Origin: Lautropia dentalis
GTDB lineage: Bacteria; Pseudomonadota; Gammaproteobacteria; Burkholderiales; Burkholderiaceae_E
Direction of reading: 5' to 3'
Assembly (NCBI RefSeq): GCF_003892345.1
Contig: NZ_RRUE01000002.1
Coordinates: forward strand, 310,001 to 374,000
DNA length: 64,000 bases
Of the stretch, positions 57,563-64,000 are shown piece by piece. The notes under the pieces are model-generated. The model saw only the letters and a list, made by a program, of their open reading frames with translations. It did not search any database and was not told the origin of the DNA. The stretch's first letter is position 1. Each line of letters starts with the position of its first letter. A program made the position numbers and the translations under genes.

Positions 57563-58030
57563 ATGTACAAGCATGTTCTGATTGCCACCGACGGTTCCCC
57601 CCTGTCCGAACGCGCCGTCGATGCCGGCATTGCCTTGGCCAGCACGCTGAAAGCAGCGCTCACCATCGCCAACGTCGGTGCCCCCTATGCCCCGCCGCTC
57701 TATGCGGGTGACTTGGTGCCGAACAACTACCTCACCGCCAACGAGCATGACGAGAAGGTACGCACCGCCGGTCAGGAAGTGCTCGATGCCGCCCAGGCCA
57801 AGGCAGGCAAGGCCGGTCTGACGGCCGACACCGCCTTCGAGATTGCCGACGAACCGGCCGACGGCATCATCAAGATTGCCAAAGACAGGAAAGCCGACCT
57901 GATCGTCGTGGCCTCGCATGGCCGGGGCGGCCTGAGCGCCCTGCTGCTGGGCAGCGCCACCCGCCGTCTGCTGAGCAGTGCCAACATCGACCTGCTGGTC
58001 GTCCGCAATCACGACGGCGACGAAGGCTGA
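57563..58030 (+). CDS. universal stress protein (UspA family)
   Basis: 155 residues from ATG 57563, with AAGGAGA upstream. I-A-T-D-G-S-P-L-S at the N-terminus and H-G-R-G-G-L-S-A-L-L-L-G-S-A-T-R-R (the G-2x-G-9x-G-S ATP-binding motif) are intact, so this is the ATP-binding kind. Ends with D-L-L-V-V-R. Terminator follows. Confidence 0.94.
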   Translation: MYKHVLIATDGSPLSERAVDAGIALASTLKAALTIANVGAPYAPPLYAGDLVPNNYLTANEHDEKVRTAGQEVLDAAQAKAGKAGLTADTAFEIADEPADGIIKIAKDRKADLIVVASHGRGGLSALLLGSATRRLLSSANIDLLVVRNHDGDEG

Positions 58031-58085
58031 GCACTTTCGCACCCGTCTGGCACCCTCGCGGTCCGTCCGCCAGGGTGTCCCGAAG

Positions 58086-58118
58086 CCCGCTGCCACCTCC
58101 GGTGCCGGCGGGTTTTTT
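58086..58118 (+). terminator. rho-independent terminator of the stress protein gene
   Basis: CCCGC...CCACC pairs with GGTG...GCGGG, followed by TTTTTT (58113-58118). Confidence 0.85.
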
Positions 58119-58204
58119 GCGCTCTGGGAAAGAAGATTTTTTCCTGAAACGCAACATCAGCTTCCCGGCAACATCAGCTTCCCGGTCAGAACGGGGCCAC
58201 AGCT

Positions 58205-58286
58205 TTCTTCCCGGAACGGCGTCCCTGTCAGGCGCCCCTGTCAGCACACGTCTGGGGCCAGCCAGCGCGTGAACGCATGAGTCCAC
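58205..58286 (-). repeat. dispersed intergenic repeat, inverted copy
   Basis: On the minus strand GGACTCATGCGTTCACGC, then GGCCCCAG and CAGGGACG, matching copy A at 9050 with gaps. It lies between convergent transcription units. Confidence 0.5.
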
Positions 58287-58309
58287 AGACGCACGCCAAC
58301 AAGGCAATG

Positions 58310-58342
58310 AAAAGCGGCAGACCTCGAACCAGCGTCTGCCGC
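58310..58342 (-). terminator. rho-independent terminator downstream of ugd
   Basis: A 9-bp perfect stem (GCGGCAGAC with GTCTGCCGC, 58342-58334 and 58322-58314 on the minus strand), then TTTT. It lies 300 bases beyond the ugd stop. Confidence 0.8.
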
Positions 58343-58445
58343 CCTGCGGAGCCCTTGCAACTCCGCATGAGTCACACCGCGTGATTAGCCGGTTACCACG
58401 AGAGTGTGTACTTACCCGCTAAACCAAAGCTGTCCTGTCGCTGGC
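58343..58445 (-). ncRNA. possible structured 3' UTR or small RNA
   Basis: On the minus strand just before the terminator there is another hairpin (GCGGAG/CTCCGC, 58365-58346) and an AT-richer lead-in. Structure plus a strong terminator far from any stop codon fits an sRNA or a long 3' UTR of ugd. No known family recognised. Confidence 0.3.
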
Positions 58446-58520
58446 AGGCCTGCTGGACGGTGACCGTTCAGGCCCACGGGGCCGGAGACCCGGCCCCGAT
58501 GGGATGCCCACCTTTTTCGG

Positions 58521-58631
58521 ATGGACATCACGGCGCACCCGCAAGATGAAACACCCAGCAGATGGGACATCACGGCGCCTGCAGGATGAAGCTCCCTTAT
58601 GGATGAAACACCACGGCGCGGGCACCGGATG
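58521..58631 (+). repeat. 41-bp degenerate tandem repeat
   Basis: Copies at 58521 and 58562 and a partial one at 58603, each with ACATCACGGCGC (ACACCACGGCGC in the third) and GATGAA. It sits at the end of ugd. Confidence 0.75.
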
Positions 58632-58641
58632 CCGCCGCCGT

Positions 58642-60051
58642 TCAACGCCCCAGCGACAGCCCAATCCCACTATACGCCGGCAATGACTCGCGCGCCAGAT
58701 ACCGCCGACCATCCACCAGGGGTACTGCCGAGCGCCCGGCCTTGGACTGCAGCTCCGGCACGGCCTTGTATTCGGGCCAGCTGGTCACCAGCAGCACGGC
58801 CTCGGCCGACGCCAGTGCTGCGTCCAGCGAGGGCGCAAAACTCACCGCATCGGCCGGCACCCCGTAGTCGGCCAGTGCCTTGCGACCGGTCTCGACGGCA
58901 ATCGGATCGTGAGCGGTCACTTTCGCGCCAGCCTTCACCAGATCGGCAATGACCGGCAGCGCAGGCGATTCACGCACGTCGTCGGTCCCCGGCTTGAAGG
59001 CCACACCCAGCACCGTCACCCGCCTGCCGGCCAGGCTGTCGCCCAGCTGCTCCTTCAGCAGGCGCAGCATCTGTCCGGGCTGCGTTTTGTTGGTGGACAG
59101 CACGGCGTCGAGCATCGGCGTGTCCACACCACGATGCTGGGCATGCGCGGTAATGGCCTTCACATCCTTCGGGAAGCAGCTGCCGCCAAAGCCGCAGCCC
59201 GCCCACAGGAAGGAAGTGGCGCCGGCCTTCTTCAGATTGTTGTCGGCATCGCGGTAGATCAGGTGCTTCATCAGGTGCAGGCCCTTGAACACCTCGGCCG
59301 CATCCAGCCCGCCAATGCCGTCGCAGATCCGCGCGATCTCGTTGGAGAACGAGATCATCGTGGCCATGAACGAATTGGAGGTGTACTTGATCATCTCCGC
59401 CGTGCGCGGCGTGGTCCGCACCACCGGCACACCCTTCTGCTCGAAGGTGGCATACATGCGGGCCAGCTGTTCGGTGCTGCGCTCGTCGATGCCGCCGACG
59501 ACGATCCGGTCCGGATCCTGGAAGTCCTTGACGGCCACACCTTCGGCCAGAAACTCCGGATTCATGCCCAGACCGAAGTCCTTGCCGGCCTTCAGACCCG
59601 ACACTTCCTCGATGGCCTCACGCACCACCGTGTCAGTCGTGCCCGGCACCACCGTGCTCTTGACCGTCACCACACAATAGTGCGGCTGCTTCCCGGCGGC
59701 TTTTGCAGCCGCGGCCTGATCCTTCAGCACCTGGCCGATCTCGCGGGCCACCTGCAGCACATAGCTGAGGTCGATCAGCTTGCCATCGAAGGGCGTGCCC
59801 ACGCACACCAGGGCAACATCGGCATTTTCCATGGCGCTGGCCAGCGAGGTCGTTGCACGCAACCGGCGGCCGACGTTGGCCTTCAGCAGCGCTTCCAGCC
59901 CTTCCTCATGGATCGGCGGCTCGCCGCGGTTGATGCGCTCGACCTTGGCAGCGTCCACATCGACGCAAGCCACCTCATGGCCGACCGAAGCCAGCCCCGT
60001 TCCCGACACCAGACCGACGTAGCCGGTTCCCACCACACAGATTTTCATCAT
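58642..60051 (-). CDS. ugd: UDP-glucose 6-dehydrogenase
   Basis: 469 residues. It oxidises UDP-glucose to UDP-glucuronate with two NAD+. N-terminal V-V/V-G-T-G-Y-V-G-L-V-S-G, catalytic Cys in W-A-G-C-G-F-G-G-S-C-F-P-K-D-V, and the C-terminal NAD domain with V-A-F-K-P-G-T-D-D-V-R-E-S-P are all present. It overlaps the UDP-glucuronate-decarboxylase-like gene by ATGA, so the two steps are co-expressed. Confidence 0.97.
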   Translation of the reverse strand: MMKICVVGTGYVGLVSGTGLASVGHEVACVDVDAAKVERINRGEPPIHEEGLEALLKANVGRRLRATTSLASAMENADVALVCVGTPFDGKLIDLSYVLQVAREIGQVLKDQAAAAKAAGKQPHYCVVTVKSTVVPGTTDTVVREAIEEVSGLKAGKDFGLGMNPEFLAEGVAVKDFQDPDRIVVGGIDERSTEQLARMYATFEQKGVPVVRTTPRTAEMIKYTSNSFMATMISFSNEIARICDGIGGLDAAEVFKGLHLMKHLIYRDADNNLKKAGATSFLWAGCGFGGSCFPKDVKAITAHAQHRGVDTPMLDAVLSTNKTQPGQMLRLLKEQLGDSLAGRRVTVLGVAFKPGTDDVRESPALPVIADLVKAGAKVTAHDPIAVETGRKALADYGVPADAVSFAPSLDAALASAEAVLLVTSWPEYKAVPELQSKAGRSAVPLVDGRRYLARESLPAYSGIGLSLGR

Positions 60052-61181
60052 GCAGCCTCTGCGTCACGATTGAAGTAATACCAGTTGAGGATGCGGCGCA
60101 GGCCGGTATCGACATCCACTTCCGGTGCATAGCCCAGCTCGGTGCGTGCCTTGGTGATGATCGGGCAACGACGGTTGGGGTTGTCCTTCAGGTACACCTC
60201 CCCCTCGTCGGAGAGCTTGTGCACCACCTTGCCCTGATAGCCCCACAGCTCCCGGGCCAGCTTCTGCACCCGTTCGGCCAGCTCGCGCATGCTGATCTCG
60301 GGGGTTTCGATGCCGATGTTGTAGGGCTCACCGCGGCGGCCATTGACCAGCACGCGCAGGTAGCCCGACAGCGCATCGGTGATGTAGCAGAAGGTGCGGG
60401 TGGGCGAACCATCCGACAGCATGACGATGTCACGGCCGGCCAGCACGTCGCGGGCAAAGTCGGGCAGCACACGGCCGTCGGTGATCTTCAGGCCGGGACC
60501 ATAGTTGTTGAACGGACGGGCCTGCGACACCGGCACCCCCTTCGTCTGGGCATAGAGCACGCACAGCGTCTCGCCCACACGCTTGGACTCGTCGTAGCAG
60601 GCGCGCGGGCCGGTGCACGACACCAGGCCACGATAGGTTTCGGGCGTGGGAATGGCATCCGGCGTCGGATCGCCATAGATCTCGCTGGTCGAGAAGAACA
60701 GGAAGCCCTTCAGCGAACCCGGCTCCTTCTGGTTGCGTTCGGCCGCATAGTCCAGCATCAGGCGCAGACCGTTGACGTTGGCGTCGATGGTTTCCAGCGG
60801 GAACTTGCGGTAGTACATCGGCGAGGCGATGGACGCCGCATGGATGATGAAGTTGGCCGGTTCCAGATCGGCCGGAATCGGGTGCGTCACATCATGCTTG
60901 CGCAGCCGGATTTCGGCGGATTCGGCTTCCTTCAGCCAGGCGGGGATGCCGCGCACGTAGTTGTCCAGCACCGTCAGGCGAATCTTCCTGTCGGCGGGAG
61001 CGGTCCTGTTCCAGTGGCCGATGGAGAGCACCAGGTAGTAGCCCAGGAAGCCAGCGCCCCCGGTCAGCCAGAGGTGGTTGCCGGCCAGCGCCTCGTACTG
61101 CGAACGGGCCTTGCGGATCAGGTCGTCCAGATCCTGATTGATCAGTTGGTCGAGGGGAAGCAGGCCAGAAGGCGTTGTCAT
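60048..61181 (-). CDS. UDP-glucuronate decarboxylase (UDP-xylose synthase)-like epimerase
   Basis: 377 residues of the extended SDR fold. L-W-L-T-G-G-A-G-F-L-G-Y binds NAD. The catalytic region S-x-S-E-I-Y-G ... G-P-R-A-C-Y-D-E-S-K-R closely resembles UDP-glucuronate decarboxylases (G-P-R-x-C-Y-D-E-G-K-R), rather than dTDP-glucose dehydratases. R-P-F-N-N-Y-G-P-G follows. Paired with ugd it would make UDP-xylose or UDP-4-keto-pentose for a polysaccharide or LPS. It is about 60 residues longer than the shortest homologues, mainly at the N-terminus and near position 70. Confidence 0.88.
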   Translation of the reverse strand: MTTPSGLLPLDQLINQDLDDLIRKARSQYEALAGNHLWLTGGAGFLGYYLVLSIGHWNRTAPADRKIRLTVLDNYVRGIPAWLKEAESAEIRLRKHDVTHPIPADLEPANFIIHAASIASPMYYRKFPLETIDANVNGLRLMLDYAAERNQKEPGSLKGFLFFSTSEIYGDPTPDAIPTPETYRGLVSCTGPRACYDESKRVGETLCVLYAQTKGVPVSQARPFNNYGPGLKITDGRVLPDFARDVLAGRDIVMLSDGSPTRTFCYITDALSGYLRVLVNGRRGEPYNIGIETPEISMRELAERVQKLARELWGYQGKVVHKLSDEGEVYLKDNPNRRCPIITKARTELGYAPEVDVDTGLRRILNWYYFNRDAEAA

Positions 61182-61688
61182 TGTGTCACCCTGAGAGTAA
61201 GCACTGACTTCAGTCAGTCACTGCGAAAGAAGATGGCGCGGATACCCTGCATCGAAACGGCATCGGAACGGTCTAACACCCGGGCATCCGCGCGCTCTTC
61301 AGATTATCGTCAATTTGGCCGTCACCCGCGCGTGAATAGTTGGCATTGGGGTGCATGAACAGCGAGATTGCCGGGAAGGAGACAGACGGCGAGCGCTGCG
61401 CTGGGACAAGACGTCGTCACTTGAAGCAGAGAGGCGCAGAGCAGAAACGACGTGAGACAGGGCCCCCCGGAAATGCCTGATTTTCAACAGTAAGCACATA
61501 CTTACGCAAAACCACTTCACTTGTTCGGAGAGCGAAATGGGCTTTGCCGGCCCTTCTCTGCCCCCCTTTCTCTACCCTTCTCTACCCTTCCTCGCTTTTC
61601 CTGCCCACCCCCGCGCATCCAGCGGCTCCGGGTGCAGCACCCGGAAGCCACGGGAAGCCACGAATTGCCGGCCAGGCAACAGGCGTCA
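61182..61688. other. intergenic region, ugd operon to metC
   Basis: No gene seen. It contains the dyad at 61203, an AT-richer part at 61290-61520 likely to hold the operon promoter, two copies of TTCTCTACCC (about 61569-61588), and a CCGGGTGC/GCACCCGG hairpin (61628-61644) just downstream of metC. Confidence 0.4.
61203..61218. promoter_or_regulatory. dyad upstream of the ugd operon
   Basis: Arms ACTGACT and AGTCAGT with a two-base centre, 20-40 bases before the first start codon. An operator is possible. Confidence 0.35.
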
Positions 61689-62969
61689 TCAGGTCCTGTT
61701 GGCGGCGCGCATCGCCTTCAGCCCTTCATCGAGGTCGGCGATCAGCGCTTCGGCCGGCTCCAGGCCGCAGTGGATACGAACCAGCTGCTCGCCATGCCAC
61801 GGCGTGACACTGCGGCAGCCCCGCAGATACGCCGGCATGATCAGGCTCTCGTAACCGCCCCAGGAAAAGCCCAACTGGAAATGGCGCCGGCCATTGCACA
61901 GCGCCTGCACCGCCTCCTGCGACACCGGCTCCAGCTCGAACGAGAACAGCCCGTTGCTGCCCAGGAAGTCGCGCTTGAACAGCGCGTGACCGGGGTGGCT
62001 TTCCAGTCCCGGGTGTATCACTTTTGCAACGCCCGGCTGCTTCTCCAGCCAGCGGGCCACCTTCAGCGCGCTCTGTTCGTGTACCGGCATGCGGGCATTG
62101 AGCGTGCGCATGCCACGGAGGATCAGCCACGCATCGTCCCCACCCACGCACATGCCCAGCTGCCGCACGGCAGACCAGAGCTGCTGCCACAGCCCCTCGC
62201 GCACCACCACGGCGCCCATCAGCACATCGGCGTGACCGCTCCAGTACTTGGTCAGTGCCAGGACCGAGATGTCCACCCCCCAGTCGAACGGACGGGCCAG
62301 CTGCGGCGAGGCATAGGTGTTGTCGATGGCGGTCAGAATGCCGCGCTCGCGCGCCCAGCGACTGATGGCCGGCGTGTCCTGGATGTCGAAGGTATAGCTG
62401 CCCGGGCTTTCCAGGTACACCATACGTGTGCGAGGACTCACCAACTTTTCCAGATCGTCCGGCGTGGCCTGCGGATCGAAGTAGATGGTCTTCACACCGA
62501 ACTTCTTCAGCAGTGTGTCATTGAAGGTTCTGGCCGGCCCATAGACCGAATCGGTCACCAGAATCTCGTCTCCCGGCGAAGTGAACGCCCACATCAACGT
62601 GCTGATTGCTGCCAGTCCCGACGGCATCAGGGCGGCACGCACCTTGTGCGGCGCACCTTCCAGTTCGGCCACCGCGTCCATCAGTGCATAGGTGGTTTCG
62701 GTACCCGCCGTTCCGTAGCTGGACTGATGCAGCTCACCCTGATCGGTGCGGTTGCTCATCTCGACGGCATCCTGCACGGTATCGAACACCACGCTGGAGG
62801 CCCGGATCAGCGGTGGATTCACCACACGAATGCGGCGACTGATGCTGTGGCCTGCCTCGATGGGCAGGCAGCCCAGCACCGGATCCTGGGCAGCAGGACG
62901 CCCGGCGCCCTCCCCTGCTCCTGGTTGCGTCGTGGTGCCGGTCTGGCCGGCGGCGTTTTCTCTGGTCAC
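61689..62969 (-). CDS. metC: cystathionine beta-lyase
   Basis: 426 residues from GTG 62969, which has a very good AAGGGGAAAG site; the open frame extends to 63050 but those codons lie upstream of the site. PLP enzyme that cleaves cystathionine to homocysteine. S-S-Y-G-T-A-G-T-E-T-T-Y, P-S-G-L-A-A-I, D-N-T-Y-A-S-P and the PLP lysine in L-A-L-T-K-Y-W-S-G-H-A-D fit MetC; the W-S-G-H-x-D context separates it from MetB. The first 35 residues are Gly/Thr/Gln/Pro-rich. It stands alone. Confidence 0.93.
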   Translation of the reverse strand: MTRENAAGQTGTTTQPGAGEGAGRPAAQDPVLGCLPIEAGHSISRRIRVVNPPLIRASSVVFDTVQDAVEMSNRTDQGELHQSSYGTAGTETTYALMDAVAELEGAPHKVRAALMPSGLAAISTLMWAFTSPGDEILVTDSVYGPARTFNDTLLKKFGVKTIYFDPQATPDDLEKLVSPRTRMVYLESPGSYTFDIQDTPAISRWARERGILTAIDNTYASPQLARPFDWGVDISVLALTKYWSGHADVLMGAVVVREGLWQQLWSAVRQLGMCVGGDDAWLILRGMRTLNARMPVHEQSALKVARWLEKQPGVAKVIHPGLESHPGHALFKRDFLGSNGLFSFELEPVSQEAVQALCNGRRHFQLGFSWGGYESLIMPAYLRGCRSVTPWHGEQLVRIHCGLEPAEALIADLDEGLKAMRAANRT

Positions 62970-64000
62970 GTCTTTCCCCTTGTTTTCAACAAAATCTGCT
63001 GCAGCCCACATCCACGTGGCCTGCACCTGAATACAGCGGTGAGTACCCACATACTTTCATCTGGATACCCACAATTGGCCTGTAGCCAGCTACCGCTCCC
63101 ACCCTTTCACCGCCCTCCCCTGCCCTGAAGCGCCCCTGGGGCCACTGCAAACGGAGAGCAGCACACGGCAGAACAGCGGCATCAACATTCTCACGGCTGC
63201 ACAGCCCCATCAGTCACGACACAGGCCCCCCCATCGATGACGGTACAGACCTGTCGGCCGGCAACAGCACAGGCCCACCAATGGCAGCGGATGCCAGCAG
63301 CACAGGTCAGTCTCGGCAGGGCACGTACTCCCACGGAATGGCAGCCACATTCCACGAAAAAGCGCCGCATTCCACGAAAGCAAGTACACACATCTGCAGA
63401 AGCAACGGGCCACCAACAGCCCGCCGCCCGAGTAATCCCGTGAATCAGCCGACATTCACGCTGGCGTGCGCACCCGCTGATCCACTCCTGATTTGACATC
63501 AATAACGGCACCTTTGCCACTGGCCCCAGCCGTGAGCAGACCTGGCGCACTGCGCGACAAGGCTGGCCGCCCTGGCAAGCTGGGCAACGCCGGTAGCCCA
63601 CGGTCAGGGACAGCCCAGAAGCGCCCCTCTGGGTGACTGGCGACCATGTTGTCCGTGTCCTCTGGTGGTGACTCGTGAGACAGGATTTCCCGGCCACACC
63701 AGCGCATCTTGTCCGTGCCCTCTGAGTGGTGAGCGGCTATGTTGCCCGTACTCTCTGGATGGTGGGTGGCCATGTTGCCCGTGCTCTCCGGGTAGTGGGT
63801 GGGGCGCAATGTTGCCCATGCCCTGAGTCATCAGGATTCCCTTGCCCCACAGAACCTGTTGTCCCCACGCAACTGTCATATTCCTTGTACTGGATCAGAG
63901 AAACGTGTGGAGATTCGTGTCATCGTCAGACCCGTGCCTGCGGAGACTTGCCATTCCTGCCGTCAAAGCGTCCGACAGACTGTTGGGGCTTGTTGGCGAA
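62970..64000. other. region after metC without a convincing gene
   Basis: Open frames here are short or driven by repeats. The metC promoter should lie at 62980-63080, with several CCCACA-containing direct repeats near 63040-63075. The rest looks like decayed or repetitive intergenic DNA. Confidence 0.5.
63641..63870. repeat. degenerate tandem repeat, unit about 33 bp
   Basis: At least five copies of a unit with ATGTTGCCCGTGCTCTC and GGTGGTGGG, near 63645, 63706, 63738, 63771 and 63810. On the minus strand the unit reads H-H-P-E-S-T-G-N-[MI]-A. The block ends in GAACCTGTTGTCCCCACGC (63852), also at 39087. Confidence 0.7.

Noticed and set aside
58314-58342. GGTTCGAGGTC on the minus strand looking like a tRNA T-arm
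   Set aside because: It is the loop and 3' stem of a 9-bp terminator hairpin. No acceptor, D or anticodon arms can be drawn.
61521-63128. Plus-strand open frame of 535 codons opposite metC
   Set aside because: A shadow of metC.
63641-63870. Possible CRISPR array
   Set aside because: Units are degenerate and contiguous and vary in length; no unique spacers.

Overview
The window is GC-rich DNA that reads like the chromosome of a betaproteobacterium of the order Burkholderiales. Two blocks point that way. One is D-Ala carboxypeptidase, D-amino acid aminotransferase, ybeD, lipB and lipA. The other is yraN, a LppC/LpoA-like protein, rsmI, rlpA, an SDR, dsbA, a SPOR protein and argS. Many core proteins carry long Ala/Pro/Thr/Gly/His-rich insertions or tails, which together with the polyphenol-type esterases suggests a Lautropia-like organism. 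The genus is inference only.

Layout. 1-8.1 kb: an alpha/beta hydrolase running in from the left, two related winged-helix-like proteins, then dacC, dat, ybeD, lipB and lipA. 8.4-13.7 kb: two exported PepSY proteins, a response regulator and sensor kinase pair whose sensor carries a run of 13 aspartates, and a BON-domain lipoprotein. 13.7-15.4 kb: two related lipoprotein genes on the minus strand; the second is switched out of frame at a run of nine G and looks phase-variable. 15.8-44.8 kb: an accessory region with two tannase/feruloyl esterases, several exported alpha/beta hydrolases, an SDR, a resorcylate-decarboxylase-like amidohydrolase, an operon of exported flavodoxin, carboxymuconolactone-decarboxylase-like protein and cupin, an old yellow enzyme, an aldo/keto reductase, two MFS exporters, a lone ABC membrane domain, a Sel1 lipoprotein, a Tat-type esterase and a metallo-beta-lactamase-fold hydrolase. 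LysR regulators are scattered through it: three intact, one frameshifted and one truncated. The same region holds wreckage of mobile DNA: an IS21-type remnant, an interrupted monooxygenase gene, and three antitoxin genes or remnants without a working toxin.

44.8-57.4 kb: the conserved yraN to argS block, a GntR regulator with a long His-rich tail, and a cyclic-di-GMP phosphodiesterase. 57.5-63 kb: a universal stress protein, ugd plus a UDP-glucuronate-decarboxylase-like gene (UDP-glucose to UDP-glucuronate to UDP-pentose), and metC. The last kilobase has no convincing gene but a degenerate tandem repeat.

How parts fit together. LipB and LipA make lipoyl cofactor and overlap by ATGA. DacC and Dat both concern D-alanine and the cell wall; RlpA, the SPOR protein and the LppC-like protein also act in envelope growth. 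The accessory region looks like a kit for opening and reducing plant-type phenolic esters. Simple repeats and homopolymers recur at promoters and inside genes, and a dispersed intergenic repeat family is present in at least six copies.
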